DNA of 64,000 bases from Nectonema munidae (Eukaryota > Nematomorpha > Nectonematoida > Nectonematidae). Shown here piece after piece: positions 1-12,586 of the stretch. The notes under the pieces are model-generated. The model was given only the letters and a program-made list of their open reading frames with translations, was not told the DNA's origin and searched no databases. The first letter of the stretch is position 1. Every line of letters starts with the position of its first letter. The translations under genes and the position numbers were made by a program. The DNA lies in NCBI GenBank assembly GCA_030549495.1, contig JAUIRK010000960.1, positions 649,501 to 713,500 of the forward strand. The letters run 5' to 3'.

Positions 1-43
1 AGAGTGTGTTGTGCAATAATAGAAAAAGATGCAGTGCATAAGA

Positions 44-1084
44 GCGTTAAATTCATAAATATTTAGTTCAGAGTTGGAACAAAAAAAGATGTGTAATTTC
101 AAGAGTTTTTATTTAAAAATTTTTCTAGAGTGTAAAGATAGGTGCGATACTTTACTAATGATTGATTTCGTATAAAGTGGCCAAGAGAAGTTGTTCATAA
201 AATTGAATTCTAAATAATTTATATAATAGACACGTTTTATTTCAACGTCTTTAATTCTTATAAGAAACTTCTGCAATCTATTCTTTTTTGCAAAAACTAT
301 AGAACTGCATTTTTCTGAATATAAACTCATCATATTATGGTCAGATAACACCTTATTCACATTATTTATAAGATCAGAAGTTCACTATTAACTCTATTAT
401 TGCTGACTAAATTTGTCCACTGAAGTGCTGGGGGTGTAAAGTGCCTCCCTCTTTTACTCTGATATTTATAAGTTTTAATAAATATTTTCAAAGTGATATA
501 TATGTATCAAACACGATGAATTCAGTGATGATGTCCATTTTTTTTATGTAAATCAATCAAATGTGTCAAAAAATTGATTTAATATATTACAGCTCATTTC
601 AGAAAGGAAATTTTAATTTAAATAATTATATAAAGTTTTTTATATATACCAATTTTCAAGTATGCTGAGTTTACTGGTACTGTTCATTTTTTTTTATGAA
701 AAACAATCAAACCTGTCAAAAAAAATGATTTATATATGACAGTTCATATCAAAATTAACATTTTTATTGAAATGCTTATAAAAAATTTTAACACATATAT
801 ACTATTTTCAACTATGCCTAATTTTGTTGTGATGCTCATTTGTTATAAAAATTAATCTAACGTGTCAAAAAAAATCGATTAAATCTGTCAATCAATGTAA
901 AATATATAAATTTAAAAATAAATTCTACTTGAGGTATTTCTCTGTTAATTATTGTCTTAATTTATTGAACAAAATTTTGATGTTTAATTCACTGAAAATA
1001 TTTAATTTGTCAGTAAATTAGGTGTCTCGATTGGACCTCCATCGTTTTGGCTACGAATTGTCTCTACATCATTTCTTCTATATA
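44..1084. repeat. Left part of large repeat unit U1
   Basis: Nearly the same sequence recurs at about 45476-48080 once the LINE there is discounted; the two start to match at GCGTTAAATTC. It contains a short run of diverged satellite monomers (about 480-905). No coding signal is convincing: a short minus-strand ORF at 109-360 lies in the repeated part and resembles no family I know. The match stops where the Tigger element begins. Confidence 0.8.
480..905 (+). repeat. Short diverged satellite run (about 3 monomers)
   Basis: Three imperfect copies of the monomer that makes up the 22-kb array: each has an AATCAATC-type box, a TGTCAAAAAA box and a CATATATA/TTTTCAA box. They include the edge type with TTTACTGGT and CAAAATTAA, also seen at 44.05-44.17 kb. 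This looks like the unexpanded state of the array within unit U1. Confidence 0.75.
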
Positions 1085-3095
1085 CAGTCAAACCTGCCTT
1101 AGTGACCCCCTGTATTAAACGACTCCCTGCCCATAACGACCTTTTTTTTTTCCTCCCGACGAAAATTGAACTGTTTTCACCCTGTATTTAGCGGCACACT
1201 GTCTAACGCGACCTTCGACCATGTTTTGCACTAAAATTTATTAAAAAAATCTGCATTAAACGACTATTTTGCAGACAGTTACATTTTAAACACACTTGAA
1301 AAAAATAGTGCAATTGTTGCACAGTAAGACTAGTAAAACTGAATTTCTTTTGTGACACATCATATGTCGTACATCAATACTTTGAACACAATCAATATGA
1401 CATGGATGAAATCAGCCTTATGATGAATAAAAGCTAAAAGATTTTCCTTGTTGATTTCTCATTATCAGCCATTTTTCATATCTTTTGTTCTTGTTGTTTT
1501 TTACGTAAGTTTATTGGTTACAAATTTCAATATAATAGTTAGATCATGTTTACATAGTAGGTAATATGTCGAAAAAAAGAACATCACTTGCTCTTCAACA
1601 AAAGTACGATGTAATTAAACTTTTATTTTATTAGTGGCAGAGCAGTATATAAAATAGCTACTGAGATGGGTGTAGGTAAAACTCAAATCCAAACATTAGG
1701 AAAAAGGAAAGCACAAGTGTTAGAAGATTATTCTAAATGTTGTGTGTCAACAGTTTCAAAAAGAAAAAACTATCTCACAGGTAATGAAGAGATAAACACT
1801 CTAACATACAGGGGGTTTATTGACGCTTTGGCTAGAGGCCTTCCAGTCAGTGGACCAATTCTCAAAAGTAAAGCTTTGCTGAAGAACTTGGAAAATCGAA
1901 TTTTAAAGCTTCAAATGGTTGGATAGTTTTTATGTGAAGGATGTCCATGTGGAAAACGATCAAAGGGAAGAATAACAATAGCACGTTGTGCCAGTATGAC
2001 TGGAGAAAAAATAAAACCTTTAGTGATTGCAAAAATCAGTCTCCTGATGTTTTTCAAAAGTGAAGTTGAGCCCTTTAACAGTGGAGTACTAGTTTAATAG
2101 AAAAGCTTGGATGACTGATGAGATTTTTGAAGACTCGCTACAAAATTTTTATAGGAAAATGAAAGTTGGAAAAGGAACGTCCTTCTATTCATTGATAATG
2201 CCCCTTGTCATCCCAATCTTAAGCTCAGTAACGTTAAAATTCAAGGGATAATTGAAGCAATGAAGTTAAAATTTAGAAAACGACAAGTAAATGTTTTTTT
2301 AATTTTTTAATCTACTGAACAATCGCTAATTTTTCTATAGCTTTTCCATATAGTCAGACAAATGGACAGAGATGAATCAAGATGTATTAATGCAAGTCAG
2401 TCCTTAAAATCAACACAAATATTGGATGTAATTTTATTGTGTAGTGCAGAAGCATGGGAAGAAGTTGAAGAAATCACAATCAAGAAATGCTTCATAAAGG
2501 CCGGATTTCGCAAAGAAAACATTTCTGTGTGGAATCCTGAGATTGAAGAAGGAATACCTACTGCAGTGAAAAATTTAAGTAGAGATGTTTTCGGGGCTGA
2601 GTATGAAGCTGTTGCAAATATTGATAAAGACTTGTACACATGCGATGTTAAGAATAGCGTGTTTGACTTACCTGCAAAAGAAGCATTAAAAGAGATCGAA
2701 AGAGAAAAAGAAGAGAGTTCTTTGGAAAGTGATGAAGAAGCAGAAGAAAGTGGCACATACTCTTTAAAAGAAGCAATAAAAATTGCGGATAAACTAAAAA
2801 AGTTTGCTCTTCATCATGGCTTAGGAAAAGCTCTGGAATACATGGTGAAAACAAGTTCTGAGGTTGACAAAATGTCAGCAAAAACCTTACAACAAAAAAG
2901 GATGACTGATTATTTTAAAGTTTAAATAAATTAATTTTAACTTTTATAATTGTGATTCAATCTTCTACGACATTTTGGTTTACAATTTATTGAAGTCAAT
3001 ATTTTGAAATATTGTCACTGTTTTTAACGACCACCTGTCTAATGCGACCAAAATTAGGTCTTACCTTGAATGGTCGTTTAATACAGGTTTGACTG
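1085..3095 (+). mobile_element. Tigger/pogo-family DNA transposon, degenerate
   Basis: The element is 2011 bp long and bounded by inverted repeats starting CAGTCAAACCTG; the right end reads CAGGTTTGACTG. It is flanked by TA on both sides (1083-1084, 3096-3097). The second copy of the host unit at about 48080 shows the uninterrupted site with a single TA, which fixes the boundaries and the TA duplication. TIR and TSD fit Tc1/mariner-superfamily Tigger elements. The transposase inside is broken and internally shortened. Confidence 0.9.
1566..2925 (+). pseudogene. Tigger transposase pseudogene (CENP-B-type HTH, DDE)
   Basis: The likely start at 1566 gives MSKKRTSLALQQKYDVIKL, a typical Tigger N-terminus. 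A frameshift follows, and the HTH continues as SGRAVYKIATEMGVGKTQI into the 1666-1926 frame, with a second CENP-B-like DNA-binding part around TGNEEINTLT and GLPVSGPIL. The catalytic region is partly lost after 1926. Fragments remain: CASMTGEKIKPLVIAK (about 1985-2035) and a DNAPCHPN block holding the second catalytic Asp (about 2200-2220). A 54-nt GT-AG intron is plausible at 2287-2340. The open frame 2362-2925 holds the C-terminal part, ending in QQKRMTDYF, a common Tigger tail. Several breaks make it inactive as read. Tigger transposases cut and paste DNA at TA sites in the nucleus. Confidence 0.85.
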
Positions 3096-5165
3096 TATCA
3101 TACAGTATGTAAATTTGCTATTCATTCTCTGATGATCCTTTCTTGGAAGCTCTTCTTTCATCATAAATTTATTTTCTGCAATCTTTTCTGAAAAGATTTT
3201 TTTAAGGATTTATTTTGAAAAGATTTTACCTCCTTTCGATGTATTATGATTAAAGAATCTTCTTGATGGTCTTAGGCTTTTTTTATCAGGATCGTGTATT
3301 TTATTATCAGATGATATGAAGAGACATTCAGCCTGAATATTTGTCAACAAATTCCAGTTCAAAAGTTTTTTTCTGATGAAATCATTCGTGTCACGCAGAA
3401 GGAAAAGGTTGGACAAATTTAATTTAAATTTAAAATAATTTTGATAGTGACTAAATCTTCACATATTGGCATATGTGGTAGATCGATAACTCTGACCTAT
3501 TCAGAATTTTCAAATTTCAAACCCATCTTAGGTATTTTTTTTAATTATTATTTTTGATCACATGTGATCTTTTAAATTTGTTTTCAGATTGCTTCTTTCT
3601 CTCATACTAACCTTAAAAACATTTTATATTATTTTAACGATTTCTAAAAAATTTTTACAGAAATGATTTTTTGAAGAAAACTGATTTCAGACATACATCA
3701 CTGATTCAATGGAAATTTTAGGAAATTTTTAAACGTAGTATTAGCCAAAATGGAGAACAGAAATAAAAGAAGCATACTTGTTTAAGTTTTAAGAAGTTCT
3801 TTTTTCGTTTTTATGATTATTTAAAGGAAGTGTTAAAGTCCATGTAAGATGAGCGTGTATAATTAAAAAATTCTTATATACATTGAGTGAGAAAAGGGTA
3901 TAGGTTTTTAAAAATAGGGTGGAAAAGAGAAAGCTTTGTTAGAGTAAAGACAACATTTTAAAATTTAATAAATGTACTTGCAATTAAATATTTTTACAAC
4001 AATAAAAAGAATGAATTCATCAGAAAGTAGAAAATAAGGGAACAAAATATCACAAAACACTTAAAAACATCAAGTTAAAGATTGGGAACCATTTTTAGGA
4101 AATAATATCATGCATCAGCTTGAAGTCTTCACCGCCACCACTCATGCATCTTTTCATCGTCACCACATCAACCCGCTTGCTTGTGACATTTCTCTAATAA
4201 TTCTTCGCCTTCCTTAAAAAAAGAAACTTCAAATCCAATGTTTAAATTCCTTACTTAGTGAATTTTCATTCAACCTTAAAGTTAAGAAACTTCCATTACT
4301 CAAAGACATGTGAATAAGAAGTCTTCGAGATTTATTTGTTCTACCCTTCATTGATTACTTATGTGGATAATAATAATAGTGAGACGAGCTATCATCATTT
4401 ATGTCTGGTCATGGGATTATTTTTAAATAAACAGTGTGAAATATCAATCTTATTTACACCTGCTTCAACTATTTTCTTACAAGTATTTGCTTTAGTTAAA
4501 GAATTAAATATATTTATTCATTTCTTTCAAGATTTTTTTAAGTCTTTTTAGTTTTTAAAGTTTTTTAGAGAGATAAAAGGTAGCTTTAAATTTCATTAAG
4601 AAGTATATAACTCAATAATACTCTATACATATTTTCTGGCGATTTTTGTCGAATGACAGGTTTTAACAGATTTTTTGAAATAATTGTAAAAAATTTGTTC
4701 AAAAGGGAGCCAAGCAAGTAAGATTTCCATACAGTTTGTTTAAGCGTATAATCATCACATTCAAAAAATTAAAAAAAAGACAGTGAAGAATTAAGAAATT
4801 TATAATAAAAAAAACTTTCATCACTCTAACCTTGATTTTTCTACAAAACTTTTTTCAGTTTTTTATAAATAAAAAAGTGTGTATCTGCTTTTTGCATAAG
4901 CACGATGAAAACTACTTATTGGAGTCAAGTGATTCCCATCATATTTGTTATTGTGCTAGAATAAAATTTGAAATTTTTTTTTCAAATATTCACAAAATAC
5001 ACGACTTTTTTATGTTTTATTTCAATAAAAATTGTTCTTTTATCTATTAATTTTTAATTATATTTAAAGCAAATGATGATTTTAGACATTTTTTGATTAA
5101 AAAAAGGCTTATGTCGATCTAGTGGTAAAACCAGGTCTTTATAAATGAAATCAGAAAACAATTAA
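3096..5165. repeat. Right part of large repeat unit U1
   Basis: Continues the unit interrupted by the Tigger element. From 3527 on it matches 17851-19490 and 48463-53842 almost base for base, apart from insertions in the latter. Short ORFs at 4336-4551 and 4832-5050 are repeated with the unit but have no recognisable protein features. I see no gene in it. Confidence 0.8.
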
Positions 5166-5417
5166 CGGTTAGTTTACAACCATGGGTAAATTTTACCCAA
5201 CAGCACTTTTAAAGTTACATTCTGCTCATAATTTAATTTAAAATAGTTTAAAATTTAATGACTAGTTTTCTTAATATTCATGTTGAGTTTTATGATTTTT
5301 GAGTAACTGGGAAAAAAATAATGCCTTGTTTGTATTAAAGTACAACCTTGGGTAATTTTTACCCGTATTTTTGTAGGCAATTGTAATCTTTTTGCATTTC
5401 TCAATATTTCATTGAAC
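5166..5417 (+). mobile_element. piggyBac 5' end fragment
   Basis: Preceded by TTAA (5162-5165) and starting CGGTTAGTTTACAACC, it matches the left end of the fuller piggyBac copy at 53847-54092 nearly perfectly. The match stops where the hAT terminus CAGGACCGG begins at 5418. The rest of this piggyBac copy is absent from the window. Since the left junction is the same in both host-unit copies, this insertion probably predates the duplication of the unit. Confidence 0.8.
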
Positions 5418-8400
5418 CAGGACCGGTTTTTAGCCGATTTGACCGATTAGACCAAATTGGGCCCCGCGTCTGAAGGGCCCCGCATTTACTATGGTTGGAA
5501 CAGTTGAAATTAATCCAAAATACGAAATTTACAAAATGAGATATTACAACGCAATATCTGAGCAAAGAGGGTGTTATTGCTAATGATATTTGCATACTAG
5601 TTGCTCTATACGAGACCTATTTAGCCTGCTAATTTCGTCTGGATCAATTGGTTTTGAAGTGAGATATCAAATTTTAAACCTAATTCTTTTTTGATTCTAA
5701 TGCAAATTTGGCGAAAGGTAACTAATAGCGAGCATAATAGTACACATTCTGAGTAAACAAACACACCCGCCTCCATGCGACGATCATATGAATGCCTCTA
5801 TGCGACGATTATATGAATTAACACAACTCGAACTTGTGCTATCAACAACATACAGGTAATTTCATCTCACTTTAAATTTTTATTGCAACATTAAGAATAA
5901 GTTAAATAAAAGATTTAACTCAAAGTACATCCTCGGCCCTTCTAGTTTGATTACGCAACTACAAATGTCCAAATCTGCATAGACTCGATCTAAATAAGGT
6001 ACCTAATTACTACTGGTGGCATAGATCACCCAGAGATTGCTCAAGGTCATGTACCGAATAGCTATAGGTAATCATGTTTGTTTTTATATTTAGTAATTTT
6101 TAAATTTTTTTTTCCGCTAAAAGCAAAATGGCGTTAGCTATTTAAAGTTATTTTATTCTGCTTTTTTGAAATATATTGTCATAAGTTTTTTACTGAACTG
6201 TTTCATTGAATATTTTATAACAATTTGTCTAAGTTTCATCAGAATATGTTTTTTTTAATATTTTTAATTTTGTCTTGTTTAAATAAATGAACAATTTAGA
6301 ATCTTGTAACTGTTCACAATTACAAACAATGTCTTCATCGTCTTGTCAACTTAAATATTTTAAAATTTATATCACCAAAAAATATTCTTTTAAAAATGTT
6401 AATTTCTTGTGATAGGTTTATTTCTTTATTAATTCTTCTGTTTTGTTAATTTTTTAGATCTTCCTTTTTCTAAATACAAAAGTTAAATAAAGAGGCACTA
6501 CATCATGACAAGCACAAGCAGAAATCGAGATAAAGGGCGTAAATATTTATGTGGTAACAAGAAACGAGCATTGGCCAAGGCAAAGGCAGCAGAAAATAAA
6601 AAGCATTGAGGTGCCTTAAAAAAGTTCCTTGTCACGCCATCTTTGAAGCGCGCTCGGTTTGAAGATGAGAGAATCATCAATTATTTGCAGAATGAGGATA
6701 AAACCATGAATCAAATTTCAGATAATCAATACAATGATGAAAAAGATAAGACACTAGAAGAAGTGGGCCCAGCCTCACCAGCTGTGACTGAAATTGAAGA
6801 AGATCTCGGTTCATTGGAAGACAGTCCCAAACCAGAAAGTTCATTCATGGCTGCAAACAAACAACTTCAACAAGAATCCATAAACAAAAATGTAACTATC
6901 ATGAACGATGATCCAGCATATTGGCCTGCTAATATAAATAACAATGAAAGGGATTATTTAACAATGAAAGATGCCCCTAATATTCCTGGTAACAGCTTTC
7001 CAAAAAATGAAAAGGACTTGTGTTTTTCAAAGTTTCACTGTAAGAGACGACTTCTGAATGGGGAGAGTATTGAAAGACCTTGGATTATATACTCTAGTTC
7101 CTCTGATAAAATTTTTTGCTTTTATTGCAAACTTTTTGTAAGGAATACAACCATGGCATTAGCAACAAGTGGGTTCAATGACTGGTCTAATATTCACACA
7201 AGGCTATGTGAGCATGGAAAGTCAAAGAACCATATGGAGGCCACGTGGAGTTTTTGGGAGTTAAATTAACGGCTATGTAGTGGAAAGACAATTGACAAAG
7301 AGCAAGAAAAAATCATCAATGACCATGCAAAGTACTGGCAGCAGGTATTCCAAAGATTAGTAGCTATAGTGCAGTTTCTTGCTGAGAGAAATTTAGCGTT
7401 TAGAGGAACAGAAGAAAATGTTTTCAATGAGACTGTCCAAAATGGAAACTTTTTAGGTCTTGTGAAGTTGATTGGAATGTTTGACCCTGTTCTAGACACA
7501 CATCTGCAAAAAATCAAAACACATGAAGTTCATAATCATTATTTGGGAAAAGATAACCAGAATGAACTTCTAGATATCATGGCTACAGCAGCTTTGAATG
7601 AGATACTGACACGTGTAAAAGCAGCTAAGTATTATGCATTATTTTAGACTGCACACCTGATATAAGTCATCAAGAACAAATGTCTCTAACAATCAGGTAT
7701 GTGTCTGATGGTAACTTGGCTCCTTTTGGTGTGCATGAACATTTCATAAAGTTTATCGAAGAGGAAAGTAGTAAAGGAGAAAACTTATGTAAAACACTAT
7801 TAAACGCATTAAAGGAATTGAATTTAGAAGTGCAGGACATTCGAGGCCAAGGCTATGACAACGGTAGCAACATGAAAGGTCACGCGTCTGGAGTACAAGC
7901 CCGACTGTTGAAGGAAAATTCAAGAGCATTTTTTGTACCATGTGCATGCCACAATTTTAACCTTTTACTCGGAGATGTAGCTAAGTGTTGTCCAGATGCT
8001 ATTACGTTTTTTGGGATCTTGCAAGCCATCTATGTTTTGTTCTCAGCATCAACTAGAAGATGGGCAATTTTGAAAAAAGATGTAACTATGTTAACAGTGA
8101 AACCCTTAATCAATACAAGGTGGGAGTGTCGTATTGATAGCGTTAAAGCCATTCGTTATCAGGTTGGAGAAGTATATGATGCACTTGTTGAAGTAGCAGA
8201 GACAGCAGATCAGCCCAAGATAAAAGCAGAAGTCGAATCATTAGCCAACCAGCTAAAAAACTACAAATTTCTAGTTTCTTTGGTATGATGTACTTTTTAA
8301 AGTTAACTACGTGAGCAAGGAATTACAAGGTGAAAAAAAGGACGAAGGAATGGAATCATATGAACAACTCTTGTCATGGCTGAAAAATTATAGGGAGGAA

Positions 8401-9123
8401 GGCTTTAATGGTGTTTTAGTAAGTGCAAATGAATTAGCTGAAGTTGTTGAGTTGCCATTTGAGTTTAGAAAATTTCAGGAAAAACAATTACGAAGAAGGA
8501 AAAGAATGTTTTTATATGAAGCAGAAGATCAAGCTATAGACGATCCAAAAGAAGCATACAGAATTCAGTGCTTCACCTTAGTGCTAGATCAAGCTATTCG
8601 GACATTGGAAAGCAGATTTCAACAACTCAAAAATCACGTCAAGTTATTTGGATTTGTAAATAACTTTCAAAATATACAGAAGTCGGAAATGAGAAAGCAT
8701 GCATTAAACCTTGAAGCAGCTTTAACACTCACCAAAATGAAACAGGACGCTGACGGAAAAGTTGTTACTAAAAAAAGTAAAGACATTGATGGGTATTTGT
8801 TGGCTGAAGAACTTGAAGCTCTGAAAACTTTCCTTCCCTCTACAATTAAGCCTTATGCGTTGTTTGAACACCTGATAGAAAATAATAGATTTACAGCATT
8901 TCCTAATGTTTTCATTGTGTTAAGGATTTATTTAACAATGCCAATATCAGTCGCCTCAGGGGAAAGAGGTTTTTCAAAGCTGAAGCTAATTAAAACATAC
9001 TTGAGGTCTACGATCTCACAAGAAAGACTTAACAATTTGGCAATGCTCTCTATAGAACATGAGAATGCTAAAGCATTAGACTTTGAAAATACCACGACCA
9101 AATCGAACATTGGCAATAACTGA
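5418..9123 (+). mobile_element. hAT element (zf-MYM-type), 3' end not found
   Basis: It begins CAGGACCGGTTTTTAGCC, followed by a GGGCCCC-rich stretch, a typical hAT terminal repeat. About 1.1 kb of AT-rich non-coding sequence (5490-6500) precedes the transposase. No matching GGCTAAAAACCGGTCCTG end is seen after the gene; the sequence passes straight into the composite element from about 9124, so the right terminus was probably lost in a rearrangement. It is inserted in the piggyBac fragment and is therefore younger than it. Confidence 0.75.
6505..9123 (+). pseudogene. hAT transposase, zinc-finger MYM-type 1-like, degenerate
   Basis: The start at 6505 gives MTSTSRNRDKGRKYLCG, matching the usual basic leader of this family. 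Order: basic leader; TTF/zf-MYM finger region (CFYCKLF and the following Cys/His residues, about 7115-7220); DDE domain with SLTIRYV, GQGYDNGSNMKG (catalytic Asp) and the CACHNFNLLL block; hAT dimerisation domain at the end (VASGERGFSKLKLIK, SIEHENAK). Four breaks separate the pieces: in-frame stops at 6607 and 7267, and frameshifts near 7643 and 8285. Between breaks the protein stays well preserved, so decay looks recent. Transposases of this kind act as nuclear dimers and make 8-bp duplications. Confidence 0.88.
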
Positions 9124-11960
9124 CATTGGTCAATTTTCACCTACTAATACTGGTGGTAATAGAATGAAAGTTAGACAGAAGTTAGCTTGGAATGTTTGGA
9201 GCTGAACCCCGAAAAAATTTTTTCATTACCACCAGTCGTTATAGCGAACCCTCCATTCTAGTAACATAATCGAGATCTCAAAAACGGTACGATAAAAATT
9301 TTTCTAAGTTGCAGATTCGGATTCTACGGATCAAATACCCCCTAGTAAACCTAAAATTGGGTTTAGGACCAAATTGGATCTAGGAGATAAAAGATTTCCA
9401 AGAAAAGGACTAAGATATATATATAAATAAGAACGCTAAACAGTAACTTTTACAAACTATTACTAAAATGACAAATATTATCTATTTCAATATTCTATAT
9501 CTCTACTTATCCTTATCCGTTTGACTTACTTTTTGTTTCTATCATATTCTAAATGTTACAAGGAGTCTAAAAAAGTTGATTTCGTCCAAATCGGTTCAGT
9601 ATTTCCAGAGCTACAGTCAAATATGTGTCAAATAGGGGTGAAAATACCTATATTTTGGACTTAGGGTAAACTTTCAAAGTGATTTTATACTACTAAATCA
9701 AAATTATTTTGAAAAAAAAAAAATGCTAACAATATCTAGGATTCATTGTCTTTCTCCTTGTCAAAAAAATAAAGTCATAGGACTTATAGATTTTTGACAC
9801 TGAGCCTTTGAAGTTAGTGTATGCTTCCAAAAATGATATTTTAACCTATTTTTTTTAACTAAAATGGTGAAATTTTGAAAACTATCAAACTTTTTTAAAA
9901 TTTTTTTTTTGCAAAAGATACATTCAATGTTATAGTATATGTGTGCAAAATTTGAAGTTGATCGGATAAAGATTTCCAGATACGCAATTATGATTAAAGT
10001 TGTCAAGTAGGCTATTTTTGGGAACATTTATCAAATTTATAAGGACTGAAAATTTTCTAAGTTATAGGAGATAAGTGCCAATATATATAGGCCAAAATGT
10101 TCAAAATATTCTAAATTTACTATAAAGCAAAAAAAAATTTCCAAAAAATTTATACAAGAAGTTTTACAGCATAAAGTTTCAATTTTAACCCCAAATTTCG
10201 ATGAAAATAGTTGACAACTTTTTTGTTATAATACTTACGGCTTAATAATGGGCATTTTTGGAATCAGCGTAAAATTTTGAACAAGATAGCGTTTTAAAAT
10301 TTTTTAAAATACTTTTTTTCAATTTTTTATGTCAGTTGTGTTCATTTTTTTTGAGGACCATGGCGGGATTTGCGAGTTTTGTGATCTCACTCTTCAAACT
10401 TTGCCAAATGATTGTAAATAGTCTGTAATGAGGTCTTGCACAATTTTTGGGCTGATATATGCTATAATTTCTGTTTTACAGACTCGTCAGTTACTGATTT
10501 TGGTGGAGAACCCAAACCTCTCTTGGTCAGTTATTGATTTCGTCAAATACTACCATGGCGGGATTTTTTGTTTGAGGTGGTATTGAGATAAAAATTGGAT
10601 ACTGAGCTCCTAGCCCTACCATTTGAAGATTTAGATTATAATATTGGGTGTAAGTTATCAAAATCAGAAATTACATTTGTCAGCTGAATGTCAGTTATTC
10701 CAAGACCATGGCGGGATTTGCTGTTTCAGGTGGTATCAGCATGATATTTTGATAGGTTGTAGAGAGTAGTGTAATTTATCGATTCAAATATTATCCAAAC
10801 TCATTTGTTGAGAAAGACATAAAGTACACATATATGGGCATGGTGTGAAAAAATGAAAAGATCAAATTTTCTGAAACTATTGTTTTAAGCCTTTTACAGT
10901 GTGTACTTTTTAATGGTGAAGTCAGTTTTTGCATAAACATTATCAAACATGCCGAACTCTGACATATGAAAATACTAAAACCCAAGTTACAATAGCTATG
11001 CCTTCAAAATTTTGGTCAGAGAATCTCCTATAATTAAGGTTTCAAATGAGCCATCAACGAAGAAAAACGGTTGTGTACTTTGGAAACTACAGCGCTTCAA
11101 AAAATGCAAAAATATCAACTATGACCAATCTTGGAAAACATGATGTTTTCGGAATCGTCATGATGAGATGAGTCTGAAAATCATATTTTTAGCTCAAAAC
11201 ATTCTAATAAATCTATTTTGGTCATTGGCGGGCGGAAAAACTTGCAAAAGGGGGACAGAACAGTACCTCATGCAACAAGCATTTTGCGCCTATTTTCAGC
11301 TCAAAATAACGAAGTTTAAGGGTAGAAATCGAATATCAAAGTTTTGAGCAATAATAACTTCTCAAAAACACATCAGTCTGACTAATTTGGGTACGCTGAG
11401 TTGATTGGTACAAGTTAGAAGTTTGTAGGACCTATAGTTCCCAAGTTACGGGATTGGGCCAAGTTTTTAGGTAAGGGTATAGGCAGCCCTATTAAATCTT
11501 TACTCTAGCAACTTGAAACTCGAGTATGTTACTCTACGGCCTAAATAAAGCGTGCATGCAAAATTTCAGCTTACTAGCTCATGTACTTTCTGAATTCCAA
11601 ATTTAGACCCAAGTATAGGGCTTTCTCAGGGGCTAAATCTTTAAAGATCTGGAAAACGTAATATGTAAAGATATTTAATACTTTTAATACATATTCTAAC
11701 TCAAAATTTTACGAGGAATCTATTGGTACAACTTTCATTGTCATATGTAGTGTAGTTTTGAAATTACGATTTTTGGACCTTATAAGGTAAGGTATAGGAA
11801 AAAAATTTTTTTTGTTGATCAAATCAAATGAAACTTTAGCATGTTGTTCAGTAGGCTCTAAAACATTCTTTTGCAAAGTTTCAAGAAAATTTGAAAAAAA
11901 AAATTTTTGGTCGGGTTAGGCCTCCAAGGGATTTGAACCCCCTCAGAAATTTTTTTAATA

Positions 11961-12019
11961 ATCATAAAAAATAATTTTTTCTGAAATTAACCTTATTAAC
12001 TAATTAAACTATGTAGAAT
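11961..12019 (+). repeat. 59-bp direct repeat, left copy
   Basis: Matches 16356-16414 with two mismatches; the last 50 bp are identical (core CTGAAATTAACCTTATTAAC). The two copies bracket the recombinase gene, and the sequences on either side of them do not continue the match. They could be attachment-site-like repeats or the product of a duplication. Confidence 0.85.
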
Positions 12020-12360
12020 ACGAATCTGAAAACAGAAATTGAAAATTTTATTTTTTTGACATAGAAAAGCAATATTTTCTATAATTTTTTGGGTGAAAAT
12101 AGTTTTTTCAATATTTTTCTGAGCCTAGAAAAGATTTCATCACGAAACTTAACATAGTAAATCTTTAGAAAATGAGTTAACCAATCAGCTATCAAACGTA
12201 AAAATTGGCCTTGGGGTTCAAAATCTGTATAGGTTTAGACTATTGAAAAAAATTATTTTTTGAGTCAGGAAAAAATTTAGAATTTCTGGAAAAAACTCTT
12301 CCAATCATTATACATACTCTTAATATTATATAAATACTAATTTTTTATGTTTTTTTTATT

Positions 12361-12400
12361 GTCAGTTTATTACTGTCAGTTATTTACTGTCAGTTTTATC
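12361..12400 (+). promoter_or_regulatory. Cluster of three GTCAGTT motifs upstream of the recombinase gene
   Basis: GTCAGTT occurs three times at a spacing of about 15 bp. The middle copy extends to the 13-mer GTCAGTTATTTAC (12375-12387), which is found again in both orientations at 17784-17838. It lies about 190-225 bp before the start codon. A role as promoter or recombinase-binding element is inference. Confidence 0.4.
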
Positions 12401-12586
12401 CACTTTCCACTCAAGTTTCGCGCCTCCATTTAAAAATTTTTTAATTTTACAATAATTTTATCTTCGCTTTATTTTATCTTTTAGCTAGTTTTATTTTAAC
12501 TTAGTTTATTTTAAATATTATATTCTTTTAAATACCTTTTATCCTTTATTTTATCTTGTATTTTTACCTTTCCCTAACCCTTACTT

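Larger units (their letters stand above)
9124..12586. other. Left non-coding arm and gene upstream region
   Basis: No gene seen. It is made of diverged repeated blocks: three copies of CCATGGCGGGATTT (near 10360, 10555 and 10709), several GTCAGTTA motifs (10.33-10.70 kb), and a stretch 11041-11480 that matches 16545-16960 at perhaps two thirds of positions. Phrases around GAAACTTTA, AGGCTCTAAAACAT and GCAAAGTTTCA recur in the right arm. The part next to the gene (12020-12586) is very AT-rich, with three GTCAGTT motifs at 12361-12400. Confidence 0.6.

Noticed and set aside
109-360. 83-residue minus-strand ORF near the window start
   Set aside because: It recurs at about 45.6-45.83 kb as part of unit U4 with a small insertion, shows no family features, and is AT-rich repeat sequence.
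4336-5050. ORFs in unit U1 that recur at 18660-19414
   Set aside because: They are carried along in the repeat unit, differ by frame changes between copies, and show no protein features.
11920-11945. B-box-like GGTTCAAATCC on the minus strand, possible tRNA or SINE
   Set aside because: No A box or tRNA-like fold lies at a suitable distance, and it sits within the diverged arm sequence.
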